DNA of 64,000 bases from Thermanaerosceptrum fracticalcis (GTDB lineage Bacteria > Bacillota > Peptococcia > DRI-13): positions 668,501 through 732,500 of the forward strand of contig NZ_CP045798.1 of the NCBI RefSeq assembly GCF_000746025.2. The letters run 5' to 3'. Within the stretch, counting starts at the first letter, position 1. Each line of letters begins with the position of its first letter. The notes under the pieces are model-generated. The model ran no database searches and was not told the origin of the DNA. It saw only the letters and a program-made list of their open reading frames with translations. This document shows, piece by piece, positions 26,465 to 38,200 of this stretch. Both the position numbers and the translations under genes were made by a program.

Positions 26465-28650
26465 GCGTGAATCCTTTTTACAGACTAGCTCCTTTTATCC
26501 AGGAATACATTTACAATCATGGTTGGACGGAACTGCGGGCAGTCCAGGTTGAAGCCTGCAGGGTTATTTTTGAGTCGGAGGCCCACCTGCTGCTGGCCGC
26601 GGGAACTGCGGCGGGAAAAACCGAAGCCGCGTTTTTACCGGTGATAACCCTGCTCCATGAAAATCCGTCTACGACCATTGGCGCTCTCTATATCGGTCCG
26701 TTGAAGGCCTTAATCAACGACCAGTTCATGCGACTCAACGATTTGCTTGAAGAAGCACACATTCCGGTTTGGCACTGGCATGGAGATGTTTCCCAAAGCC
26801 ACAAAAACAAGATGATGAAAGATCCAAAGGGGATTTTACAGATTACACCCGAGTCTCTAGAGAGTATGTTGATTAACAGGAGCACCGATATTTTGCGACT
26901 GTTTTCCGACCTTCGGTTTATCATCATCGATGAAGTACACGCCTTTATGGGGACAGACCGTGGAAGCCAGGTGCTCTGCCAATTAGAACGGTTGATGCGG
27001 TTGACCTGCATCCAGCCCAGGAGAATAGGACTTTCCGCAACACTGGGCGATTATTCCCTAGCAGAGAAATGGTTGGCCTACGGAACTGGAAAGACGGTTA
27101 TAACACCGAAAATACAGTCTGGGCAGCAAAAGTTCCGTTTGGCTGTAGAACACTTTTACATAGATAACGAAGAGGATGAAGAACCTCAAAGGCAAGCTGG
27201 TTCTCCCTATGACGAATATATTTTTAACCAGTCCATAAACAGGAAATGTTTAATTTTTGCAAATAACCGGGAACAGACAGAGCATACTATTGCTACTCTG
27301 CGTCAGATGGCGGAAGGCAAAAAAATGTCGGATATTTATCATGTTCATCATGGAAGTATCTCAGCTCCTCTCCGGGAAGCAGCGGAGAAGGCAATGAAGG
27401 ATTCACAGGAGCCTTGTATCACTGCTGCTACCGTTACGTTAGAGCTGGGCATTGATCTGGGACAACTGGAACGGGTCATCCAACTGGAAACACCTTTATC
27501 TGTTTCAAGCTTTTTACAGAGGCTGGGGCGTTCGGGAAGAAGGGGTACTCCTTCTGAAATGTGGCTTGTTTGCAAGGAGGAAAAGCCGGTACAAAATGAT
27601 CTACTACCTAACCAGATTCCTTGGTCTCTTCTTCAATCCATTGCCATAATCCAGCTTTATTTGGAAGAAAGGTGGATTGAACCTGTAAAGCAGAAAAAGT
27701 ATCCTTTCAGCCTGCTGTACCATCAGACCATGAGCACACTGGCTGCCATGGGAGAATTGGCTCCCGCGGCACTTGCGCAGAGAGTATTAACGTTGAGTCC
27801 CTTTAAAGACATACCGAATGAAGATTTCAGGCAACTATTACTATACTTGATTGAAATTGACCATATCCAGAAAACAGATGAAAGAGGTCTGCTCATCGGA
27901 TTGGCCGGGGAGCAGGTGGTTGGTAGTTTCCGCTTCTACGCAGTATTTCCGGATAATGAGGAATATTCTGTACGGGATGAGTCAAAGGAAATAGGCAGTA
28001 TTCTATCCCCGCCTCCGAAAGGGGAGCGTTTTGCTTTGGCTGGTCGTACATGGGAGGTTCTTGACATTGATATAAAACGTAAAACTATTTACGCAAAAGC
28101 TGTAAAGGGAAAAATCAAAACATCGTGGAGCGGCGGGAGCGGGAATGTCCATACAAAAATACTCCAGCGTATGAAGAAAGTCTTGCAGGAAGATATGGTA
28201 TACCCTTACCTTCAGCCCGGCGCTGTTGACAGGTTGAATGAAGCCCGCAAGTTAGCACGTGAGACTGGTCTATTGAAAGACAATATACTTTCTCTGGGAG
28301 GAGACAGCTATTGTTTATTCCCCTGGATGGGAACTGTGGCTTACCGGACTCTGGACAGGTGTTTGCGCTATGTTGGAGCAGATTTATTTGGCATACGGAA
28401 TGTAGGAGGTTTTTCGCCTTATTTCCTAATCTTTAGCATGCATGACAGTCAAGGGTTTGAAATTGAGGCTACACTAAGGGAGATTATGGATCGTGTTGTT
28501 GATATTCAGCAGTTAGTAAGCGAGGATGAAGCACCAAAACTGGAGAAATATGATGAATTTATCCCACCAGCTTTGCTCAGGAAAGCGTTCATCTATGATT
28601 ATCTGGACCTGAACGAAGCAAGACATTGGCTGTTTAATCAATTAGGCTGA
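26461..28650 (+). CDS. Lhr/YprA-like superfamily 2 DNA helicase
   Basis: 729 residues with the full DEAD/DEAH motif set: GTAAGKT (48-54), LKALINDQ, TPESLESML, DEVH (157-160), SATLGD, FANNREQTE, TLELGIDLG and QRLGRSGRRG (about 355). The C-terminal 300 residues are family-specific and probably include a winged helix. It should translocate on nucleic acid using ATP. Coupling by ATGA overlap to the BrxD-like ATPase, with the TerB protein before it, makes a three-gene core. TerB-domain, DUF2791 and helicase proteins are known to associate in genomes, but the biochemical task is unknown. Confidence 0.88.
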   Translation: MSVNPFYRLAPFIQEYIYNHGWTELRAVQVEACRVIFESEAHLLLAAGTAAGKTEAAFLPVITLLHENPSTTIGALYIGPLKALINDQFMRLNDLLEEAHIPVWHWHGDVSQSHKNKMMKDPKGILQITPESLESMLINRSTDILRLFSDLRFIIIDEVHAFMGTDRGSQVLCQLERLMRLTCIQPRRIGLSATLGDYSLAEKWLAYGTGKTVITPKIQSGQQKFRLAVEHFYIDNEEDEEPQRQAGSPYDEYIFNQSINRKCLIFANNREQTEHTIATLRQMAEGKKMSDIYHVHHGSISAPLREAAEKAMKDSQEPCITAATVTLELGIDLGQLERVIQLETPLSVSSFLQRLGRSGRRGTPSEMWLVCKEEKPVQNDLLPNQIPWSLLQSIAIIQLYLEERWIEPVKQKKYPFSLLYHQTMSTLAAMGELAPAALAQRVLTLSPFKDIPNEDFRQLLLYLIEIDHIQKTDERGLLIGLAGEQVVGSFRFYAVFPDNEEYSVRDESKEIGSILSPPPKGERFALAGRTWEVLDIDIKRKTIYAKAVKGKIKTSWSGGSGNVHTKILQRMKKVLQEDMVYPYLQPGAVDRLNEARKLARETGLLKDNILSLGGDSYCLFPWMGTVAYRTLDRCLRYVGADLFGIRNVGGFSPYFLIFSMHDSQGFEIEATLREIMDRVVDIQQLVSEDEAPKLEKYDEFIPPALLRKAFIYDYLDLNEARHWLFNQLG

Positions 28651-28665
28651 AAGGAGGTAAGAATA

Positions 28666-29796
28666 TTGAAACCGGTAAAAATACTGCATTGTGCAGACTT
28701 CCATTTCGATACTCCATTTCGTGAACTTTCAGGCACAGTAGCCGAGAAGCGGAAGGAAGATCTGAGAGAAACCTTCGGCAGGGTGGTAAATCTCGCAAGG
28801 CAGGAACGAGTAGACATCATGTTATTATGCGGTGATCTTTTTGATAACCAAATGGTTAGCCGCATGACTATTGATTACCTTATCAGTAAACTGCGCGAAA
28901 TACCGGAAGTACGGGTATTTATTTCACCAGGCAACCACGATCCGTACAATGAAAATTCCTATTATCAGCTGGTTCAGTGGCCGGAAAATATTCATATTTT
29001 TAAGAACACACTAGAAAAGGTAGAGATACAAGAACTTAATACATGTGTCTATGGCAGAGGATTTATCAGGCCGCACCAGCAGGATTCTTTATTGAAAGGA
29101 TTCTCTGTGGATGATTCCACGAAACTTAATATTATGACTCTTCATGGAGACGTTGTCCAACCTGGGCAGTGCAGCGACTACAACCCCATAACCCCTGAAG
29201 AAATCAAGGAAAGCAGACTGGATTACCTGGCTCTTGGCCACCGGCATTCCTATACAAATATTGCTAAAATGGATGACACATCCTGGGCTTACTGTGGTTG
29301 TCCCGAGGGCAGAGCTTTTGACGAACTGGGAGACAAGGGGATACTCCTCGGGGAGCTTCGCAAGGGTAGCTGTAATGTAGTATTTAAGAGTATCAGTAAA
29401 AGAAAATATTTTGAACTTAAAATAGATATAAGCAGTTGTAAGACTTATGAGGAAATAGGAGTAAGCACCCTGGAAAAAGCATCTGTCCTGGAACCGGGCA
29501 AAAACCTGTTTAAAGTAATCCTGCAGGGAGAGATTCCAGAGGATTTTATGTTAAATACCTCGGTGATTAAAGAAAAATTAGAGGATCAGTTTTATTTTCT
29601 TAAGGTTGAGGATGAGACTACAACCAGGGTTGATTCTGAATTGCTGGCAAATGATTTTACACTTAGAGGCGTCTTCGTCAAGAAAATGCTGGAACAAATT
29701 CGGCAAACCCAGGATCAAGCTGATCGTAGAAAAGCTGAATTGGCATTAAAATATGGCCTGCGCATACTCGAACAGGGGGAGGCAGGGATAGAATGA
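28666..29796 (+). CDS. yhaO: YhaO-like Mre11/SbcD-family DNA repair exonuclease
   Basis: Calcineurin-like metallophosphoesterase of 376 residues, expected to be a manganese-dependent nuclease acting on DNA ends. All metal motifs are present: CADFHFD (D11, H13), GDLFDN (about 56), GNHDP (about 89), LHGD and GHRH (about 192). A C-terminal part resembles the capping region that contacts the ATPase. It starts at TTG after a very strong AAAGGAGGT. Its stop overlaps the YhaN-like start as ATGA, the same pairing as yhaO-yhaN in Bacillus, so the two proteins form one complex. Confidence 0.88.
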   Translation: MKPVKILHCADFHFDTPFRELSGTVAEKRKEDLRETFGRVVNLARQERVDIMLLCGDLFDNQMVSRMTIDYLISKLREIPEVRVFISPGNHDPYNENSYYQLVQWPENIHIFKNTLEKVEIQELNTCVYGRGFIRPHQQDSLLKGFSVDDSTKLNIMTLHGDVVQPGQCSDYNPITPEEIKESRLDYLALGHRHSYTNIAKMDDTSWAYCGCPEGRAFDELGDKGILLGELRKGSCNVVFKSISKRKYFELKIDISSCKTYEEIGVSTLEKASVLEPGKNLFKVILQGEIPEDFMLNTSVIKEKLEDQFYFLKVEDETTTRVDSELLANDFTLRGVFVKKMLEQIRQTQDQADRRKAELALKYGLRILEQGEAGIE

Positions 29797-32545
29797 TAAT
29801 TACCAAGCTAAGAATTAAGAATTTTGGAAAGGTAAATGATCTTAAAGTTGAGTTCGGAGAAAAACTGAATGTTGTCTATGGTGCTAACGAAGCCGGCAAA
29901 ACAACAATACTCGCTTTTATTAAGGCCATGCTCTATGGAATGACTTCGCGCAAAAGAGATATCAGAGAAAATGACCGTTTAAGGTTTCAACCCTGGAATG
30001 GAGATTTCGGTGAAGGGGAGCTGTATTTCAGAGACGAAAAAAACGTGAATTTGTAATTAAACGTAAACTGGGGAATGATCGTACCCTAAATGTTTCAGAT
30101 GTTCTAACCGGTCGACGGATACCCAGTTATGAAAGGACCAGCCCAGGCGAGGTTATCCTGGGTCTTGGAGAAGCGGCATTTACCAGGACTATTTACGTTC
30201 CACAGCTTGGCTGTACTGTTTCTCCCGACAGAGATGATGAGATAATGGCCCGCCTTATGAACTTGCAACAAACCGGCGAGGAACAAGTATCCTTGCAAAA
30301 GGCCTTAACTAGTTTAGACAAAGAACGGAAAAAAATCACCATCCGCTCAGGCAATGGTAAGTTGGACAGTTTACGTAATCTGCAGTTTAAATTACGCAAT
30401 GAAAAGGAAAAGGTCCAGAACCTCCATAATGAGAATATTGCTGATCAGTCGGAGTTAAATAATCTTCAGGAAAGAAAAGCTGATCTGCAGAAAAAAACAG
30501 CTGATCTTGAAGAGAAAAGGATCATTCTTAAAAAGCACAAACAGTACTTAGAATATGAGGAACTTAGGAAATACCAGGAAGAATTGAATTCCCTGCAGAA
30601 AGATTTAGAACAAATTGATGAGCATTTGTTGTGTGGAGATAGCTTGGTCGACTCGCAATTTTTGCAGGAAGTACAGACTAACTTAATTGACTGGCAAAAT
30701 AAAGATAAACAGGCCAAGGAACTGGAAAAAGAACTTAAGGAGAAATCTCTGGAGCTGGAAAAGATTGAAGCCGTCCTGGGCGGGTTCCCAGGTTTCGAAG
30801 GACTTGCGGATAATACCGGAGCACAAGTGATCCTTAAAGAGAAAAATAAAGAAACACTAACAGAAAAGCTATCCCTGTTCGAAAAGCAACGTAAAGAAAA
30901 AGAAGAGCTGGAACAGCAGCTCGTGATAAAAAAGTCAGGTCTGGGATTGTTGACTGCGTTCTACGAATTAACTCCAGCGGAAGAGGAGGAGATAGCGAAG
31001 AAAGAAGAATTAAAGCGAAAGCTCGAAGACGAACAGAAAAAAGATTCTCAGGTCGATACCCTCAGACGTGATATTATAAGTGATAAATTAAAGAGCGCAC
31101 AAATCTTTATTGTTTCCGGTCTTGTAGCTGTTGTAGCCGGGATAATCATAGGCTTGGTTTTCCATCCCGTTAGTTACGTTGTCTCCTTATTTGGTGCAAT
31201 TGCAGGTTTCTATGGATTCTCCCAGGCAAAAAAACAAAAAGCTGCCTTGGCTGAAATTGAGAAGCGGCTTTCTACCGCTGGCCAAAGTGATAGTCTGAAG
31301 AAAGAGCTGGAAAAGGTGACTGCCGATCTATCTACTGTCTATCAGCGATTTGGGGCATCGGACAGTCAGCAGTTTGCGGCCCTGAAGAGAGGGTTTGTGT
31401 TAGTAAATAACGAGATAACTATTATTGAAGCTAAAATTCGTGATCGTACAGACCAATTTTCTCCGGAAGAAGAGGAAGAACTTCGCAGCCAGCTGAAAGA
31501 AAGCACTGATTATTTACAAAATATCCTCGCGTTGACTGGCTGTAACTCCGTAAATGATTTTAATGAAAAGCTTAAGAAGTTTTCCGAGCATATCAACTCT
31601 AAGGAAAATATTCGGCGAGAAATTGAAAACTTAAAAAACAGAGTAGATAAGCTTTTCTCTATGATGAGAGAAATTGAAAAAGCTATTTGTGAGAAGCTCC
31701 ATTTGGAGCTTGTCGGCAGGGAAGCTATTGGTAAAGCAGAAACGTTAATAAAAGAGTTTGAGGTAAAGTTAACCAGGAAAAAAGAACTGACAATTCGAAT
31801 TGAGACCAATAAAAAGAATTATCAGGAACGGTTAGCAGGCAGGAGTATGGTGGATATTGCCGCAACAGCTGAAGAATATAAGGCTCAAGATGGTAACGAG
31901 CACGACATAGAAGATGAAGAGGATCTTGAATTGAAGTTGAAGGAACTGAACGAAGAGAGGCTTGATATTGCAAAAAAAATAACCGGTCTGGAAAGCGGGA
32001 TTAGTAACAGGTTTAAAGATTTACGGGATATAGCAACGATTGAAGAAGAGCTGGAGTTAGTTACACAACAAATTAAGCAGTACGAGGAAATACTTGAGGC
32101 TCTGGATTTAGCAAAAAACATGCTGTCAGAATCGTTTGAGGAACTGCAAAACAGTTTCGGCCCCATTCTGAATAATAACGTAGGAAGTATTCTCAAAAAA
32201 ATCACACGGGGCAAATATAGTGATGTGGGAGTAGCTGAGAATTACAGTATAACTATCAAGGATGATACTCAATGGGATAGAGAACTTGAATTCTTTAGTA
32301 ATGGAACCCTGGACCAAGTTTATTTTGCCCTTAGGTTAGGTATCATCGGTTTGGCGTATGACAGTGACATAAAACTCCCCTTAATACTTGATGATACATT
32401 TGTCCAATACGATGATGAACGGTTGGCTTCGGTGCTCGAATATCTATTAGAATACGCTGAACAACACCAAGTGTTATTGTTTACCTGTCACCGGAGGGAA
32501 GCGGAAATATTACAAGGTAAAGAATTTAATTATATTAATATTTAA
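29793..32545 (+). pseudogene. yhaN: YhaN-like Rad50/SbcC-type ATPase with an apparent frameshift
   Basis: SMC-like partner of the YhaO-type nuclease. The N-terminal Walker A is GANEAGKTT (30-38). Long coiled coils surround a hydrophobic pair of segments at about 437-480 (IFIVSGLVAVVAGIIIGLVF), as in YhaN. The signature is SNGTLDQVYFALRL and Walker B is LPLILDDTF. The frame breaks after residue 87 at an A7 run (30037-30043). Restoring one A gives a continuous 917-residue protein, near the usual family length. A second start at 30245 would lack the P-loop. Because the gene is otherwise pristine, a sequencing error or RNA-polymerase slippage is as likely as real loss. Confidence 0.82.
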
Positions 32546-32586
32546 ACATAAGCTTATTTCTAACAAGTAGTGGAAGAGGGGATAAA

Positions 32587-33396
32587 GTGGTTTTTTTTAG
32601 AAATAAGAGCAGGTTTTTCGTAGATTCAGATTTTAAAGCTTTTGACGAATCTCTAGCTCAATCCGAAGATGATCGTGTAATTGCAGCTAGACAATACGTA
32701 GTTGATAATCGGTTTAAGGTATTACATTTTGATCACCAAAGTGGAAATGGTTTAAAGGATTTTTTTCAAACAAATAAACTATACCCTCACTGGCAATTGC
32801 AGCATTTAACAAATGTTTATTGGCCTTATCCTGCTGCAAACGGTGGGTGGGTAGATTATTTACGGATGGGCTACGGGAAAGAAAGGTCATTGGTTCAAGA
32901 TCTTGCAAGAAGGGCTGGCGTATTTAAAGAAATAACAAACTTAGGCGAGAGAGACGCGCTGGCATTCTATTGTGTAACGCAGTTGCAGATAGGATTGAAT
33001 AGTGATTATTGGTGGATTAATCTGTACATTGATAAAAAGGGTTGGATTGAACAGTACAACTTAATAGAGAAGATTAAGGATTTGCACTTAGAGAGTGAGT
33101 TTTATCAGCTGCTTGATAGTATTGCAGAGGAAGGTTATGAGTTTTATATATATCCATACCCCTACGAAGATTCTTTGATTTTTACTGATGGAAGAGATTT
33201 TGTTAAGATGATGCGTGAGTTCAAAAATTTAAAGAAGTCTTGCTCTATAAGCATTGAAAAGACTCATGAACCTAACGATATTAATAATAACCATAACATT
33301 CTAAATTACCTAAAAGGTGAGTTTGCTAAGCTTTTGCCGCTGTATAATTTTATTTCATGGCATCCCAAGAAAAACCATTATTTAATAGGTTTATAA
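32587..33396 (+). CDS. Hypothetical protein within the nuclease cluster
   Basis: 269 residues, soluble, rich in aromatic residues (HWQLQHLTNVYWPYPAANGG and YEFYIYPYPYEDS). The predicted GTG start follows GAGGGG. I recognise no domain. It lies 41 bases after the YhaN-like gene and is followed by a terminator-like hairpin, so it closes the first transcription segment. A role linked to the YhaO/YhaN-like pair is only a guess from position. Confidence 0.7.
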   Translation: MVFFRNKSRFFVDSDFKAFDESLAQSEDDRVIAARQYVVDNRFKVLHFDHQSGNGLKDFFQTNKLYPHWQLQHLTNVYWPYPAANGGWVDYLRMGYGKERSLVQDLARRAGVFKEITNLGERDALAFYCVTQLQIGLNSDYWWINLYIDKKGWIEQYNLIEKIKDLHLESEFYQLLDSIAEEGYEFYIYPYPYEDSLIFTDGRDFVKMMREFKNLKKSCSISIEKTHEPNDINNNHNILNYLKGEFAKLLPLYNFISWHPKKNHYLIGL

Positions 33397-33411
33397 ATGA
33401 CAGTGTTACCG

Positions 33412-33440
33412 GTAGTAGCGATTTATGCTGCTACTTTTTC
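33412..33440 (+). terminator. Intrinsic terminator after the first cluster segment
   Basis: GTAGTAGC (33412-33419) pairs with GCTGCTAC (33427-33434) around a 7-base loop, with one G-T pair, followed by TTTTTC. It separates genes 21458-33396 from the NERD-helicase gene. Confidence 0.65.
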
Positions 33441-33540
33441 CTTTTAATAGATTAGAAAGTGAATAGCTAAGAAGGGAAATATAGCCAGCATGAAGTATTA
33501 TATTGTTTAAACACTACCATGCAAATCGGGGGGATTGGCC

Positions 33541-35184
33541 ATGGCTAAACTTATTCCTGACATTGATCCGGGTACCATTGCTAATGAAGGGGAAAGAGCT
33601 TTTTATTTAGCAGCGAGCCAACTGCCTGAGGAATATGCAGTGCTTTATTCATATAAGTACAAAGGTGATGAATTGGATAAATATGAAGAGCAAATCAGAG
33701 AAGCTGACTTTGTTATTGTCCACGGCAGCTTAGGGTTTGTTGTTGTAGAAGTGAAACAGGGTGAAATAGCTTATATCGACGGTACCTGGCATGAGTTAAA
33801 AAAGTACGGATACCAGCCTCTTCACAAGAATCCGGTTCAACAAGCCCAACAAGCCATGTTTGCTATATTGAAACAATACACCGAGAGAACAGGGAAAAAT
33901 TTCCCCCTGAAGATTAAATACGCAATCTGCTTTCCTGAGTGCAACAAGATTACCGGCCAACTCCCGTCCGATCTGGACCCAAACAGCATTATTCTCTTTA
34001 ATGATTTAGATAGGCTTGAAGACAAAATTTTAGACTTATTCGGTGCTAAAGATATCAGATACCTGAAGGAGGCAGTTGATACTCTCATTAATAAGATACT
34101 TGCACCCAGCTTTAAGGTCTTTGCCAAACTCGAAGATAAAATTGAGATGCATAATCAGAAAACCCACAGAATTCTCACTGAAGAGCAGGAAAGAATCTTG
34201 GATGAGACTGAGCTGGACAAGCGCAAGATATTTTTCGGCGGCGCAGGTTCTGGCAAGACCTTTCTAGCCATGGAAAAGGCCAGAAGGCTTGCTAAAAAAG
34301 GCAGGAAGGTATTATTAACATGCTATAATAAGAACCTTGCCAATTTAATGTTTAACAGTCTGTCTTCTACCGTTACCACGAAAAACTTTCATACTTTTCT
34401 GGATGATTATTTAAGAGAAAATGGGCATGAACTGCCAGTACCCCAAACACCCGAGGAACTGCGGCATTATTTTGATGAAACGTTACCATCCTTGGCTTTC
34501 GATCATTTCATTGACTTATCCGAAGAAAGGAAATTTGATTCAATAATTGTGGATGAGGGCCAGGATTTTAAAGAACACTGGATAACGTGCTTAGAAACCA
34601 TGGTGAAAAAGAATGGGGAATTCTATATCTTTGCCGATCCGAATCAGAGCATATTTAATCAAGAGATCGAGAGAATAAAAAGCATTCCAATTTCCAAACA
34701 CCGGCTCACTAGAAACCTGCGCAACACAGAGGAAATAAATAAGTGGATTGGGGAGTACGTTCCTGGGGATCAATTAAAAAGCGCTATTCCAGGGGGGTTA
34801 CCTGTTGTTTTTTTTAAATGGACATCCCTTCAGGAAGAAAAAAAGCTGATCGAAAATGAGATAGGACGGCTGGTCAGCCAAGGTGTTCAACTGAAAAGAA
34901 TCACTATACTATCTCCTCATACTAAAGAAAAAAGCAGCCTGGCAGGAATAGATAAACTGAAAGAGTGGCATCTGGCGGGAATAGAAACTAATAATGCCAA
35001 TGCCATCAGGTTTTCAACGATACGGGCTTTTAAAGGATTAGAGTCAGACATAGTCTTTCTTATTGGTGTGAAACGGGACAGTCTTGTCTGTACCGATGCT
35101 GATATTTATGTAGGCGGCTCCAGGGCAAAATTTTTACTCTATGTTTTTTATGAAGAAAACTGGAAAAGAGTTAAAAGCTGCTGA
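33541..35184 (+). CDS. NERD-domain nuclease fused to a superfamily 1 helicase
   Basis: About 547 residues. The first 140 form a NERD nuclease-related domain (IVHGSLGFVVVEVKQGEIAY, with the E-x-K core). Then comes a UvrD-like helicase with GGAGSGKTF (about 233), DEGQDF (about 338), FADPNQSIF and a late IRAFKGLESDIVFL motif. Such fusions are thought to unwind and nick or degrade DNA. The ATG at 33541 has a GGGGGG ribosome site at good distance, better than the TTG at 33535. The stop codon lies inside the second cluster palindrome. Confidence 0.87.
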   Translation: MAKLIPDIDPGTIANEGERAFYLAASQLPEEYAVLYSYKYKGDELDKYEEQIREADFVIVHGSLGFVVVEVKQGEIAYIDGTWHELKKYGYQPLHKNPVQQAQQAMFAILKQYTERTGKNFPLKIKYAICFPECNKITGQLPSDLDPNSIILFNDLDRLEDKILDLFGAKDIRYLKEAVDTLINKILAPSFKVFAKLEDKIEMHNQKTHRILTEEQERILDETELDKRKIFFGGAGSGKTFLAMEKARRLAKKGRKVLLTCYNKNLANLMFNSLSSTVTTKNFHTFLDDYLRENGHELPVPQTPEELRHYFDETLPSLAFDHFIDLSEERKFDSIIVDEGQDFKEHWITCLETMVKKNGEFYIFADPNQSIFNQEIERIKSIPISKHRLTRNLRNTEEINKWIGEYVPGDQLKSAIPGGLPVVFFKWTSLQEEKKLIENEIGRLVSQGVQLKRITILSPHTKEKSSLAGIDKLKEWHLAGIETNNANAIRFSTIRAFKGLESDIVFLIGVKRDSLVCTDADIYVGGSRAKFLLYVFYEENWKRVKSC

Positions 35185-35203
35185 CAATCTGCTGTCAGCA
35201 GCT
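35176..35203. promoter_or_regulatory. Cluster palindrome 2, extended to an 11-bp stem
   Basis: AGCTGCTGACA and TGTCAGCAGCT flank the loop ATCTGC, containing the shared core CTGACAATCTGCTGTCAG at 35181-35198. The core starts 65 bases before the AddB-like ATG, the same distance as palindrome 3 from its gene. It overlaps the preceding stop codon. TATGGT 16 bases after CTGACA could serve as a -10 box. Confidence 0.65.
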
Positions 35204-35245
35204 ATGGTAAGAATTATTTTAAAAGCAGATTAAACGGGGGTAAAT

Positions 35246-38200
35246 ATGAGAAACTTCTTGACTTCCCTTAATAAAAAATGTGAAGAGTACCGTTTTGAAG
35301 AGAAAGTCCTTATAGTTCCCTCTCATTCTGCGGGGCAACAGATACTGCAGGCTTTTGCGAGACAGGGCTGTAGCTGTCTTAATCTTAAACCCGATACTCT
35401 TTTTTCACTCGCCGAAGATTTATTAAAACTGTCTCTTTACCGCCGAAGATTAACGTTAATACCTGAGAATTTGGGAAATTATTTACTTTTGCGAGTGTTA
35501 AAAGATCTCTCTTTCCAGCAGAAACTCAATTATTTTACGCAACTTGACATAACGCCTGGTATTAGCAGGTCAATATACTCTGCCATAAACGAGCTGAAGT
35601 TAGCCGGGATTAACTATACAGATATTAAAGATGATATGTTTGTTAACCCTCAAAAGGGGGCTGATTTTAATCTAATCTTTAAAGCGTATGAGGAAACCCT
35701 ACAAAGGAACGGTTTTATTGATGCAGCAGACCTATTGAAAACAGCCATGACTGAAGACATCTTATCCAAGGGTAAGGAAGTATTGTATCTACTACCTGAA
35801 AATCTTAAGCTTTACCCCATGGAAAGACTATTTCTGGAAAAGCTTAGCACTTCCGGTTATCAGGTATTGGAATTTGCTCCTGTACAGGGACTGAATAAGC
35901 CGGAGAAATGTATAGTTTTATCAGGCCAAGAAGGAAAGATAGATGTAAAAACCGATAAAGATCGCTTGTCCTGGTTGTATGACATGGATCATGCTCCAGC
36001 CCCTTTTAATGATAACTCAACCGATTTGTTCCATGCTTATGGTGAAACGAACGAGGTTAAAGAAGTCTTGCGCAGGATTATAAAAAATCAATTACTACTT
36101 GATGAAGTAACGATTAGCTATACATCCCAAGAGCCATACGTACAGCTTTTTTACGACCTATCCCAGCAATATAACATACCTATGACCTTTGGTGAAGGTA
36201 TAGGCATTATAAACAGCCGTCCCGGCAGATTATTTTTTGGTTTATTAGAATGGATCGGGAATAATTACGATGTTTCCCTGCTGATATCCTTGATTAACAA
36301 TGGTGATTTCAGGGTAGATGATGAGAAAGCCGCCCCTTCTAATTCTACAATAATTGCCTTGCTCAGAAATGCAGGAATAGGTTGGGGAAGAGAACGCTAC
36401 AACCAACAATTAGCGATACTTTCCGGGAGCTATGAAGAAAAGGTCGGTAAAGCACAAGAACAAAATAAAAAAGAAAAAAACATCAGGCTTCTTGAAAATG
36501 CAAAGTGGCTCCAAGAGTTTATGGAAAAAATTTTTGTATTGTTACCGGAAGAGATAAACAACAGGGTAGACTATGCTGCATTTTTGCATGGAGTGACAGG
36601 TATTGTTGAGACATTCGGCAATATCACAGGAGATATTGATGGTGCAGCTAAGAAAATTATTATAGACGAATTGAGTTTAATGTCGGCAACGGCCAATGAA
36701 GAAATGAGCCTTGAAGAAGCAATAAAGAGATTAGAAGATCTAGTTTCCGGGATCAGAGTTGGCAGATCAAACCCCAAGCCAGGTGCTATCCATGTCACAG
36801 GCTACCGTCAAGGGCTCTGGGTATTTCGGGAGAATACCTTCGTGGTTGGTCTGGATGCCCATAAGTTTCCCGGGCAATTGAGAGAAGACCCGATCCTGCT
36901 TGATATAGAACGACAAAATATGGGGTTAGGGTTCTTGCAAAGAAAATACCAGGTTAGAGAAAACCTTTACGACATGGTCCAATTATTATCCGCTCTTCCC
37001 GGAAATGTAACGTTAAGTTATTCCTCCTTTGATACTGTTGAAAATAGAGATGTTTTCCCTTCACCGCTTTTGATGCAATATTACCGGTTAAAAACCGGAG
37101 AAAAAACTAAGGACTATTCTCAACTCTTATTAGCCTTTACCGAAAAGAAGGCTTTCGTTCCCAGGAATCTTGCGGATGTTCTAGATCCGACCGAATACTG
37201 GCTAAACCTAAATTTTGTGGCTGGAGGTATAAAAGAACCGGAAAGATCTTTAGTTTCTTGCTACAGGCACTGGGAAAACGGCCTCAAAGCCTGGGAAGCC
37301 AGAAGGAATCATCTATATACATCCTATGACGGCCTAATTAATAGTAACGTTTCCTTAGATCCCCGAAAAAATCATCAACTGGTACTTTCAGCGACCCAGT
37401 TTGAGGACCTGGCTAAGTGTCCCTTTGCTTATTTCCTGAAATATATACTGAGGATAAGCCCGCCGGAAGAACTGGCATTTGACCCGGGAGTTTGGCTTGA
37501 TGCTGCTGCCAGGGGCTCTTTGTTACACAGTATTTTTGAACAATTTTATATGAAACTTATTGACAGGAAAGAAAAACCACAGTTGGGGAAACACCAAGCC
37601 TTAATGTATGAAATAGCCAGCGAATTGTTAAGCAAGCAAAAGGAGATGCTTCCTCCGCCAAGCAGTGTTATTTATGAATTGGAATCCCGCGAAATCCAAG
37701 ATTCCTGCCGGGTGTTTCTGGCCAGTGAGGAAGAAGAATGCCAGGGAGCAGACCCTCGCTTTTTTGAACTGAGTTTTGGAGTTAACGCAGAGGAAACTCC
37801 CGGACTGGGCCAAATTGGTCCGGTATATTTAGAACTCCCCAACGGCGAGGGGCTCTATCTTCGTGGTAGGATAGACAGAGTAGACCAGGTTGGTGATCAA
37901 GTATTCCGGGTACTGGACTATAAGTCGGGGAGCACTTATGTTTTTGAAGAAGGCAAGCCTTTTCAGCGTGGTACCCAATTGCAGCATACTCTCTATGCTA
38001 TGGCCGCAGAAAAAATCCTTTCTCAGTACGGTTTGTTTACAAGCCCTCGTGTGGAAGAAGGTGTTTATGTATTTCCAACCCTGAAAGGTGAAGGGCAAAG
38101 GATTGTCCGGAAATACCACTTGCGGGAAAGACTTCTGGAGATCATTGAAGTCTTGTGTGACATTCTCCATGCTGGCGCTTTTATCATGTCGTTTGAAGAC

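Noticed and set aside
25136-28650. A BREX system
   Set aside because: A BrxD-like ATPase and a helicase are present, but no BrxA, BrxB, BrxC, PglX or PglZ gene is in the window, and the partners are TerB and nuclease proteins instead.
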